Source: Corynebacterium sp.
GTDB lineage: Bacteria > Actinomycetota > Actinomycetes > Mycobacteriales > Mycobacteriaceae
Assembly (NCBI RefSeq): GCF_030538285.1
Contig: NZ_JAUNUG010000004.1
Coordinates: 52,378 to 116,377, forward strand
Length of the DNA: 64,000 bases
Reading direction: 5' to 3'
The translations under genes and the position numbers were made by a program. The notes beneath the pieces are model-generated. The model had not been told where the DNA came from. It was given only the letters and a program-made list of their open reading frames with translations, and did no database searches. Below are positions 7,733 through 14,310 of the stretch, piece after piece. Within the stretch, counting starts at the first letter, position 1. The number at the start of each line of letters is the position of its first letter.

Positions 7733-9451
7733 CTAGCGGCGCACGAGCGCGAACTCCCAGGGGCCCAGGCGCGTGTCATCGAGGCCGACCTCGGGGGAGG
7801 TAAAGGAGTAGATGAGCTCGCCGCCGAAGGGCGCAGTCACGTCCGCGTCGGAGAGGTTGGCCACTAGCAGGACATCATCCCATCCCATGGCCAACCACCC
7901 CTCGCCCGTCTCGACGAGCAGCTGCGAGAGGTCGGCGCGGGACAGGCCCAGCTCTCGGCGCAGGCGCAGCAGCTGCGTGTATGTGGCGTGGATCTCCTGC
8001 TGCTCCGCACCGAAATCCCAGTCCAGCTTCGAGGCCTCGAAGGTGGCGGGATCGGCCGGATCAGGGACCTCAGCATGGTCCCAGCCGGAACGGGCGAACT
8101 CACGCTTGCGGCCCTCGGAGGTCAGGCGGTTGAGGTTGTCGTCGGTGTGTGAGCAGAAGAAGGCGAAAGGTGTCTGCGCGCCGTATTCCTCACCCATGAA
8201 CAGCATCGGGGTGTACGGCGAGCAGTAGATCACCGCGGCCTTGAGTATCTGCTGTTGCGGGGTGAGATTCATCGACGGACGGTCGCCCGAGGCACGGTTG
8301 CCGGTCTGGTCATGGGTGGTGGTGTAAGTGACCAGGCGGTGGGCCGGGATCGAGTTCACGTCGATGGGGCGGCCGTGGTGCCGTCCGCGGAAGGAGGAGT
8401 AGGTGCCGTCGAAGTAGAAACCGGCGCGCAGGGTCTTGGCCAGGGCGTCCAGCGAGCCGAAGTCCTCGTAGTAGGCGTGGTTCTCACCGGAGACGACAGT
8501 GTGCAGCGCGTGGTGGATATCATCCACCCACTGGCCGGCCAGCCCGTAACCGCCGCCGTCGCGCCCGGTGATCAGGCGCGGATCATTCATGTCCGATTCG
8601 GCGATGATGTAGCGCGGCACACCCGTACGGGCCGTGACGTCATCGGCGACGTCCTGGATCTGCTCCATGATCGAGTAGGCACCGGTGTCATCGAGGGAGT
8701 GGACGGCGTCGAGACGCAGGCCGTCAATGCGGTAGTCATCCAGCCACAGGCGCACCGCGTCGAGAATGAACGCGCGGACCTCATCGGACTGCGGCCCGGA
8801 AATGTTGACCACCTCACCCCAGCCGGTGGAACCACCCGCGGTGTAAGGGCCGAACATACCGTTGTAGTTGCCGTCGGGGCCGAAGTGGTTGTACACGACG
8901 TCGAGGATGACGCCGATGCCGACGGCATGCGCGGCGTCGATAAGCTTCTTGAGACCCTCCGGACCGCCGTAACCTGCGTGGACGGCATGCCAGGTGACAC
9001 CGTCATAACCCCAGTTGCGCTCGCCGCCGAAGGGCTGGACGGGCATGAGCTCAATGGCGGTGACCCCGAGATCCTTGAGGTAACCCAACTTCCCGATCAC
9101 CCCGTCGAACGTCCCCTCCGGGGTGAACGTGCCCACGTGCAGTTCGTAGATGACCTGCCCCGCCAGCGGACGCCCCGTCCACTCGGCGGCCCAGTCGAAG
9201 GCCGGATCAACCACTTCGCTTAAACCGTGGACACCGTCGGGCTGGGCCTGGCTGCGCGGATCGGGGAGGGGCTTGGACCAGTCGGTGCCGTCGAAAAGCT
9301 CGAAACCATAGCGCATCCCCGGCTCCGCGATGCGGTCGGCGACCCACCACCCGCCGGAGGATTCCTGCATGGGGATCTCTGCATCAGCGAGGCGGAGGCG
9401 GACATCCTGGGCGAAGGGGGCCCACACGGAAAACGGTTCATGCGCAGTCAT
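7733..9451 (-). CDS. treZ: Malto-oligosyltrehalose trehalohydrolase
   Basis: TreZ releases trehalose from the maltooligosyl-trehalose made by TreY, in the cytoplasm. The 572-residue protein has the N-terminal CBM48-like domain (FSVWAPFAQDVRL), then a GH13 barrel. Candidate catalytic residues are D248 in GLRLDAVHS, E285 in IIAESDMND and D381 in TTHDQTGNR. The WGYDGV and VVYNHFGPDGN regions are typical of TreZ, not of branching enzyme. It is divergent from the YigZ-family gene, with about 40 bases between start codons, and is followed without gap by the two ATPases. The partner treY lies 5 kb away on the same strand. Confidence 0.95.
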   Translation of the reverse strand: MTAHEPFSVWAPFAQDVRLRLADAEIPMQESSGGWWVADRIAEPGMRYGFELFDGTDWSKPLPDPRSQAQPDGVHGLSEVVDPAFDWAAEWTGRPLAGQVIYELHVGTFTPEGTFDGVIGKLGYLKDLGVTAIELMPVQPFGGERNWGYDGVTWHAVHAGYGGPEGLKKLIDAAHAVGIGVILDVVYNHFGPDGNYNGMFGPYTAGGSTGWGEVVNISGPQSDEVRAFILDAVRLWLDDYRIDGLRLDAVHSLDDTGAYSIMEQIQDVADDVTARTGVPRYIIAESDMNDPRLITGRDGGGYGLAGQWVDDIHHALHTVVSGENHAYYEDFGSLDALAKTLRAGFYFDGTYSSFRGRHHGRPIDVNSIPAHRLVTYTTTHDQTGNRASGDRPSMNLTPQQQILKAAVIYCSPYTPMLFMGEEYGAQTPFAFFCSHTDDNLNRLTSEGRKREFARSGWDHAEVPDPADPATFEASKLDWDFGAEQQEIHATYTQLLRLRRELGLSRADLSQLLVETGEGWLAMGWDDVLLVANLSDADVTAPFGGELIYSFTSPEVGLDDTRLGPWEFALVRR

Positions 9452-9492
9452 GCGTTCCAGGCTATCGGAAAGCCCGGCTATTATCAGACCTC

Positions 9493-10125
9493 ATGCAGTA
9501 CCAGACGCCCGCCGCCGGTCAGACCTGGAGCCACGAATGGGAGGTCAAAAGGTCCCGTTTCCTCTCCCTGGTGCGACGCACACCGGATGAGCAGGCTGCC
9601 CGCGACTTCATCGCGCAGGTGCGCGCGGACTACCCCGATGCCCGGCACCACTGCAGCGCCTATCTGTTGCACATTGAGGGCGCGAATCCGATCGAACGTT
9701 CCTCGGACGACGGCGAGCCCTCCGGCACCGCCGGTCGGCCCATGCTCGATGTTCTCAAGGGTTCCTCGCTTTACGACGCCGCCGTCGTCGTCGTCCGCTG
9801 GTTCGGCGGCATCAAGCTCGGGGCGGGTGGGCTGGTGCACGCCTACTCCCAATCCGTCGGCGACCTGCTGCCCCAGGTGCCCCGTGTCACCCGCGCCATC
9901 CGGGAGCTTTATCGCATCGAGGTCCCGCACGCCGACGCCGGTCGCCTCGAATCGGAGCTACGCGCCCGCGGGGTGTCGATCACTGATACCGGCTACGGCA
10001 CAGCAGTGACCTACACGCTGGCGGTGGAACCCGGCGGGCGGGAGGAACTGGAATCCACCCTCGCCGCGTTAACCTCCGGGGCAGTGCTCCCCAGTGAGGC
10101 GGGCACCGCTTGGGTCGAGTACTAG
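9493..10125 (+). CDS. YigZ/IMPACT family protein
   Basis: A 210-residue member of the UPF0029/IMPACT family. The signature DDGEPSGTAGRPMLDVLKG (about residues 74-92) and the strand VVVVRWFGGIKLGAGGLVHAYS (about 98-119) are diagnostic; the C-terminal 80 residues are the usual ferredoxin-like DUF1949 domain. The biochemical role in bacteria is unsettled; the eukaryotic relative IMPACT regulates Gcn2. TATTAT (9479-9484) ends eight bases before the ATG, so the message is probably leaderless. It heads a short run of three genes reading rightward. Confidence 0.88.
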   Translation: MQYQTPAAGQTWSHEWEVKRSRFLSLVRRTPDEQAARDFIAQVRADYPDARHHCSAYLLHIEGANPIERSSDDGEPSGTAGRPMLDVLKGSSLYDAAVVVVRWFGGIKLGAGGLVHAYSQSVGDLLPQVPRVTRAIRELYRIEVPHADAGRLESELRARGVSITDTGYGTAVTYTLAVEPGGREELESTLAALTSGAVLPSEAGTAWVEY

Positions 10126-10135
10126 GATGGGGCCC

Positions 10136-10369
10136 ATGACAATGCAGCGACGCCCCAACAACCCGATCGAACTGCGCAAGCAGGCTGTCCGCAAGTACAC
10201 CCGCAACGCCGCGGTCGCCGTCGGTGGCGGTGTGATCGGCGGTGCCGCACTTGCCCTGCTGTTTACCAGCTGGACCTGGCTGGTGATCGGGCTGGTCGTC
10301 GCCGTGGTCGGTGGCTTCTACAACTGGAGCAAGGTGCAGAAGATCGTCAACCACCGCGACAACTACTGA
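10136..10369 (+). CDS. Small two-helix membrane protein
   Basis: A 77-residue protein with a basic N-terminus (MQRRPNNPIELRKQAVRKYTRN) and two adjacent transmembrane helices, AAVAVGGGVIGGAALALLF and WTWLVIGLVVAVVGGFYNW, ending in a polar tail. I chose the ATG at 10136 because TAGGAT (10123-10128) ends seven bases upstream; this -10 overlaps the preceding stop codon. The function is unknown. Two bases separate it from the S4-domain gene, with which it is probably co-transcribed. Confidence 0.7.
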   Translation: MTMQRRPNNPIELRKQAVRKYTRNAAVAVGGGVIGGAALALLFTSWTWLVIGLVVAVVGGFYNWSKVQKIVNHRDNY

Positions 10370-10371
10370 TC

Positions 10372-10734
10372 ATGTCCGTCCGCATCGACGTCTGGGTGTG
10401 GGCTGTCCGGATCTTCAAGACCCGTTCTGACGCCGCCGCGGCCGTCCGCGCCGGGCACGTCAAACTCAACGGCGTGGCAGTCAAACCCGCCCAGCAGGTG
10501 GTCCCCGGGGACCGGGTCCGCGCGTGGGTCAACCACCGCGAACTTCAACTGGAGGTGGTGGACACCCCACGCAAACGCGTCGGCGCACCCATCGCCCGCA
10601 CCTGCTACCTCGACCACTCCCCGCCGCCCCCGCCGAAGGAGATCCTGGCATCCCAGCCGCGCCGTGACCGCGGGGCCGGCCGCCCGACGAAACGGGAACG
10701 CCGCGAACTCGATCGGCTGCGCGGGCGGGACTAG
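10372..10734 (+). CDS. S4-domain RNA-binding protein (Hsp15-like)
   Basis: A 120-residue protein with an N-terminal S4 fold: RIDVWVWAVRIFKTRSDAAAAVRAGHVKLNGVAVKPAQQVVPGDRV. This resembles Hsp15/YrfH-type factors, which bind the 50S subunit carrying nascent chains and help rescue stalled ribosomes. The rest is a basic, proline-containing tail (SPPPPPKEI ... RRDRGAGRPTKRERRELDRL), as in family members. Its TAG stop shares the bases CTAG (10731-10734) with the stop of the oppositely oriented PrsW gene. Confidence 0.85.
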   Translation: MSVRIDVWVWAVRIFKTRSDAAAAVRAGHVKLNGVAVKPAQQVVPGDRVRAWVNHRELQLEVVDTPRKRVGAPIARTCYLDHSPPPPPKEILASQPRRDRGAGRPTKRERRELDRLRGRD

Positions 10735-11513
10735 ACCATCCTGCGTGCCGCGACCCAGCAGGCGATGAGCGCGCCCAGGTACGCCGGCCACATGATGATG
10801 ATCGCCCAGACGCCCGGCCAGTCGTAGTTCCACGCAAAGTGCATGAGGAAGGCGATGGTCGGCCCGCCGAGGCCGTAGAGCCAGCGTTGGGAGGTGCGCA
10901 GCCGGGGGTGCAGGAGTGCCAGGCCGATACCCAGGCCCGCGACCCCGGAGAAGAACACGTGCAGGCCCGGACCGGCGATGGCCCGGATGAACCACATGGT
11001 CAGCAGGCCATCGACATCGGAGTTGGCATCTTCGAGAGCTCCGGCCGCGCCGTACTGGACGGTTTCGATCAGCTCGAAGCCGAGACCGACGAAGATGCCC
11101 ACCAGGAGCCCATCCCAGGGACGGTTCCACAGGCGGGGCAGAGCCAGCAGGATGAGCGCGATGCCGAGGGATTTACCGATCTCCTCCGGCCATGCCCCGG
11201 CCAAGGAAGCCTCCGCCGCCTCCCAGCCCAGGGCGGTGGCGATGGTGGTCAGCGATTCACCGGAGGCCAGGATGAAGGCGAAAGACCCGAAGGCACCCCA
11301 GGCGAGGGGGAGCAATGGCCAGGCGCCGGCCGGGCGCCACAACACCGAGCGACGCATCAGGGCCCACACCACGGCGATGAGGGCCGCGGAGATAGCGAAA
11401 CCCACCAGGAGAGACAGCGGGGTGGCGCTGGCGAAGACGCTCAGTGTCACCACGTTGATGGCCGCCCCGATGACGATGATGAGGCCGAGGAGGAAGAAGG
11501 CTACACGGCTCAT
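10731..11513 (-). CDS. PrsW family intramembrane glutamic protease
   Basis: A 260-residue polytopic membrane protein with about eight hydrophobic segments. The family's catalytic motifs are visible: AWPEEIGKSLG (EE..K), then GLGFELIETVQYG, and a histidine in GPGLHVFFSGVAGLG with a late LMHFAWNYDW. PrsW proteins cut regulated membrane substrates such as anti-sigma factors in Bacillus; the substrate here is unknown. The ATG overlaps the stop of the preceding secreted-protein gene by four bases (ATGA), so both are likely translated together. Confidence 0.82.
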   Translation of the reverse strand: MSRVAFFLLGLIIVIGAAINVVTLSVFASATPLSLLVGFAISAALIAVVWALMRRSVLWRPAGAWPLLPLAWGAFGSFAFILASGESLTTIATALGWEAAEASLAGAWPEEIGKSLGIALILLALPRLWNRPWDGLLVGIFVGLGFELIETVQYGAAGALEDANSDVDGLLTMWFIRAIAGPGLHVFFSGVAGLGIGLALLHPRLRTSQRWLYGLGGPTIAFLMHFAWNYDWPGVWAIIIMWPAYLGALIACWVAARRMV

Positions 11514-12058
11514 GGGACCCTCCGGAGATCGGCAAGCAGGGCGGCGGTGGTCTCCGTGACCTGGTTTTCCGGGCCAGAAAGCACCGCGACGAGCGCGTTC
11601 GACGTAGCCGGCTCGCCGAGGACGATGACGCTGTAGGACTTGTTCCCGTCGGTGGTGGGACCACCAGTCCAGGCGGGCAGATCCTCGTCGGTTCTCGCGC
11701 GGACCATCTCGGGAGGGGTGGCCTGCGCGAAGGTGGCGGCGCGGATGGCGCGGACGCCGAAACGGGGCAGATCCTCCACTTCTTCTGCGGAGCGGGTGAC
11801 CACGGTGACATCCCCGCAGCTGAACTCGTGGGCGCCGATGGTGAGGGAGGCACGGCGCTCGCAGCTACGGGGTGCGGTGGCGCGCAGGGCGGGATCAGCC
11901 CCGCCGAGAGTGATGATGTCAACGCTTTCCAGCGCGAGAGGCTCGTCCTGCGTGGTGAGGCCGGCGGCAAGCCCGAGTGGCAGCAATGTCGCAGCAAGCG
12001 CCAGGCCGGTGGCCGCCACAAGAGCGCGGGCGGCCGAAGGTGGAGTGGATACAGTCAC
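11510..12058 (-). CDS. Exported or membrane-anchored protein of unknown function
   Basis: A 182-residue protein beginning with a hydrophobic segment ALVAATGLALAATLLPLGLAAGL, a signal peptide or signal anchor. The outer part has two cysteines (CERRASLTIGAHEFSC) that could form a disulfide, a low-similarity beta-rich middle and a C-terminal helix (TETTAALLADLRRVP). I do not recognise the family. It is translationally coupled to the PrsW-type protease, so it may be a partner or substrate of that enzyme; this is inference from overlap only. Confidence 0.62.
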   Translation of the reverse strand: MTVSTPPSAARALVAATGLALAATLLPLGLAAGLTTQDEPLALESVDIITLGGADPALRATAPRSCERRASLTIGAHEFSCGDVTVVTRSAEEVEDLPRFGVRAIRAATFAQATPPEMVRARTDEDLPAWTGGPTTDGNKSYSVIVLGEPATSNALVAVLSGPENQVTETTAALLADLRRVP

Positions 12059-12105
12059 CGGATCATGAAACCACTACTGTGGTCAGGCCGCAAAAACGCG
12101 GAAGA

Positions 12106-13095
12106 TCATACGAGCAGCTCCCGCACCCGGGGAATGACCTCCTCGCCGTAGAGACGGATGGTCTCCAGATTGTGCTCGTGGGAGGTCGGGCCGTTGGCGT
12201 ACTTGAGGGTGAAGCGGTCCAGCTCCAGGGCGCGGACAGTATCGGCGATCTTGCGGGCCACGGTCTCCGGGGAACCGACATACAGCGCACCGTGGTGGAC
12301 TTCCGCCATGAACTGCTCCGCCGAAGGGGCCGACCAACCGCGTTCGGCGCCAATGCGGCGGTGGGCGGCCAACCAGTGCTCGTAGAGACGCTCTTGGGCC
12401 TCCGCGTCAGTGGGGGCGATGAGCCCGGGGGAGTGCACGCCGACCACGCCGCCGGGGATCTCTCGGCGGTAGAGGTCGACGAAGGGGCGGAAGCGGCGGG
12501 AGGAACCGCCGATGATGGCCAGCATGAGCGGCATGCGGTGGCGGGCGGCGCGCAGCACCGACTCGGGGGAACCACCGACGGCGACCCATACCGGCAGCTC
12601 CTCCGCCAGCGGCGGGTGGAGGTGGTCGACACCGCGGTCCCAGTTGATGAGATCGCCGGTGGAGGCGGCGTCGAGAAGCGTGCGCATGAGTGCCAGCTTG
12701 TCCTCGAAAAGACGCTCGTAGTCGGCCAGGTCATAGCCGAAGAGGGGGAAGGACTCGATGAAGGAGCCGCGGCCCAGGGTTAATTCCGCCCGTCCGGAGG
12801 ACAGGGCCTGCAGGGTGGAGAAGCGTTCCATGATGCGCACCGGATCATCGGAGGACAACACGATGACGGAGGTGGTCAGGCGGATGCGTTCGGTGCGTCC
12901 GGCGATGGTGGCCAGGACGATGTCGGGGGCGGAGACGGCGTAGTCATCGCGGTGGTGTTCGCCGATGCCGAAGACATCGACGCCAACGCGATCGGCCTCG
13001 ACAGCTTCCGCGACCACGTTGCGCAGAACTTGGTCGGGGGCGACGCCGTTGACGTCACCGAAAGTGTCGAGGCCGAAAGTGAGGTGGGAGTTCAT
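12106..13095 (-). CDS. LLM class flavin-dependent oxidoreductase
   Basis: A 329-residue luciferase-like monooxygenase. The family pattern is clear: GLDTFGD at the N-terminus, VFGIGEHHRDDYAVSAPDIVLATIAGRTERIRLTTSV (about residues 41-78), DPVRIMERFSTLQALSSGRAELTLGRGSF (about 83-112), and LPVWVAVGGSPESVLRAARH near residue 175. Such enzymes use reduced FMN or F420; the substrate is not deducible. TATCAT sits about seven bases before the ATG, consistent with a leaderless start. Directly downstream, the sequence holds only two weak hairpins before the next gene's divergent space. Confidence 0.85.
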   Translation of the reverse strand: MNSHLTFGLDTFGDVNGVAPDQVLRNVVAEAVEADRVGVDVFGIGEHHRDDYAVSAPDIVLATIAGRTERIRLTTSVIVLSSDDPVRIMERFSTLQALSSGRAELTLGRGSFIESFPLFGYDLADYERLFEDKLALMRTLLDAASTGDLINWDRGVDHLHPPLAEELPVWVAVGGSPESVLRAARHRMPLMLAIIGGSSRRFRPFVDLYRREIPGGVVGVHSPGLIAPTDAEAQERLYEHWLAAHRRIGAERGWSAPSAEQFMAEVHHGALYVGSPETVARKIADTVRALELDRFTLKYANGPTSHEHNLETIRLYGEEVIPRVRELLV

Positions 13096-13129
13096 GCCGA
13101 CGATGATACGTCAACAACTCCCGGGGGTG

Positions 13130-13255
13130 CTACCACAGACCCCAGTTGGCCGGCGGGAAATCAATACCCAGCGGACGGAAGAAGTTCGCGACCGTCAGCG
13201 CCCACACGTGGATGGCATCAGCCAGCTGGGGGAAATCTTCGCGGATGGACGACAT
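13130..13255 (-). CDS. 41-residue small protein between relS and the LLM oxidoreductase
   Basis: An ATG at 13255 opens 41 codons ending TAG at 13130. A textbook AAGGAG lies nine bases upstream, the best ribosome binding site in this stretch. The product (MSSIREDFPQLADAIHVWAL at the start) has an amphipathic first half with DAIHVWALTVANFF, then RPLGIDFPP and a tryptophan-rich end (NWGLW). It has no signal peptide and is too short for most gene finders. Codon use is that of the neighbours. It lies 47 bases after relS and 34 before the LLM gene on the same strand. The function is unknown; a membrane-active or pore-type peptide is one possibility. Confidence 0.6.
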   Translation of the reverse strand: MSSIREDFPQLADAIHVWALTVANFFRPLGIDFPPANWGLW

Positions 13256-13302
13256 ATGATGGTGCTCCTTGATCGACGGGGCATAAGGGGACTCTGCTCA
13301 TG

Positions 13303-14310
13303 TTACTGGTTGAGTATCCGCGCGGCGCGCATGAGTTTCAGGCGGCGCGCCAACTGCGTCGGACGCTGCACCGGGCGCACCCCGATCTCTCCGGTCCGAC
13401 GGATGTGCTCCTGGCCGTAGCGGCGCAGCAGGAGATCGTCGATAAGCCTGATCTGGCCCGGATGAAAACGATAACGCAGGGCACGGTGCACGGCGTCGAT
13501 ATCGGAATCGTCGAGCAACGCCGCCAACTCCTCCACCGTGGTGATGCCGTCGGCGGCGAGGATCTCCGCCAGGAAACGGTAATTCTCCGAACGCGAACGC
13601 GGGAAACGATTCCCCAGCAGCATCGCCAGCACACCCGGCAGGGTCTCCGGGGTGAGGTCCACATCCGCCGGGGAGGAATCCTCCGTGACCTGGGACGCCG
13701 CGATCTGGTCGAATTGCTGGTCCGCCAACTCGATCAGTCCCGCAGCCAGGGCGAAGGCACGGTCCACCTTCGGGTCCAGCTCCTCGGTACCCCGCTTGTA
13801 GCGGACATCATGCTCGAACTCCGCCCAGGCGTGCTGCAGGACCGTGCGGATCTGCACCTCGAAGCTCACGCCCTGGTAGTCGGCGAGCTCCTCGATATCG
13901 GTGGAATTCTCATCGACAGTGAGGATGAGGTGATGCGAGCCGTAGCCGAAACCACCCGCGATGCGGGTCTCCGCGGTCTTGTCCACCGAGCGCTCCACCG
14001 TGAAAGACTGCCGTAGCACGTCGATGGCCACCGGGATCTCCGTGGAGTGGAACGTGGTCACGCGCACGCCGATGAGATCGTGGATGTCCTCCCACGGCTC
14101 CGGATACATCCATTCGCCGTTCGCACGCTTCTTGTAGGCCTTCGCCTTCAACGAGGGCCAGTCCTTCACGCGGGCGACCACCCGGTCATAGGTCACACCG
14201 GCGTCAGCGAGCAGGTCCTCCACCCCGGCGGCGAAATGCTCCGCCGCATCCGGGTGGGCGCGGACCCACTCGTGGTAGCGGCTGCCCAGCCGCGCCATCC
14301 GATCAGACAT
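13303..14310 (-). CDS. relS: Small alarmone synthetase, RelA/SpoT-type synthetase domain
   Basis: A 335-residue protein with a (p)ppGpp synthetase domain and no N-terminal hydrolase and no C-terminal TGS/ACT regulatory domains. Visible motifs include KAKAYKKR, DIHDLIGVRVTTFH, GGFGYGSHHLILTV and SFEVQIRTVLQHAWAEFEHDVRYK, the last carrying the conserved Gln and His-Ala-Trp-Ala-Glu block. The remaining 130 residues are helical and specific to actinobacteria. The ATG at 14310 overlaps the treY stop by eight bases. I recall C. glutamicum RelS at the same place next to treY; the symbol rests on that synteny. A product mixture (pGpp, ppGpp) cannot be predicted. Confidence 0.8.
   Translation of the reverse strand: MSDRMARLGSRYHEWVRAHPDAAEHFAAGVEDLLADAGVTYDRVVARVKDWPSLKAKAYKKRANGEWMYPEPWEDIHDLIGVRVTTFHSTEIPVAIDVLRQSFTVERSVDKTAETRIAGGFGYGSHHLILTVDENSTDIEELADYQGVSFEVQIRTVLQHAWAEFEHDVRYKRGTEELDPKVDRAFALAAGLIELADQQFDQIAASQVTEDSSPADVDLTPETLPGVLAMLLGNRFPRSRSENYRFLAEILAADGITTVEELAALLDDSDIDAVHRALRYRFHPGQIRLIDDLLLRRYGQEHIRRTGEIGVRPVQRPTQLARRLKLMRAARILNQ

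Noticed and set aside
12062-12100. Terminator after the LLM oxidoreductase gene
   Set aside because: Two short hairpins (CCGC/GCGG and CCAC/GTGG) have stems of only 4-5 bp and poor T-runs; termination is not convincing.
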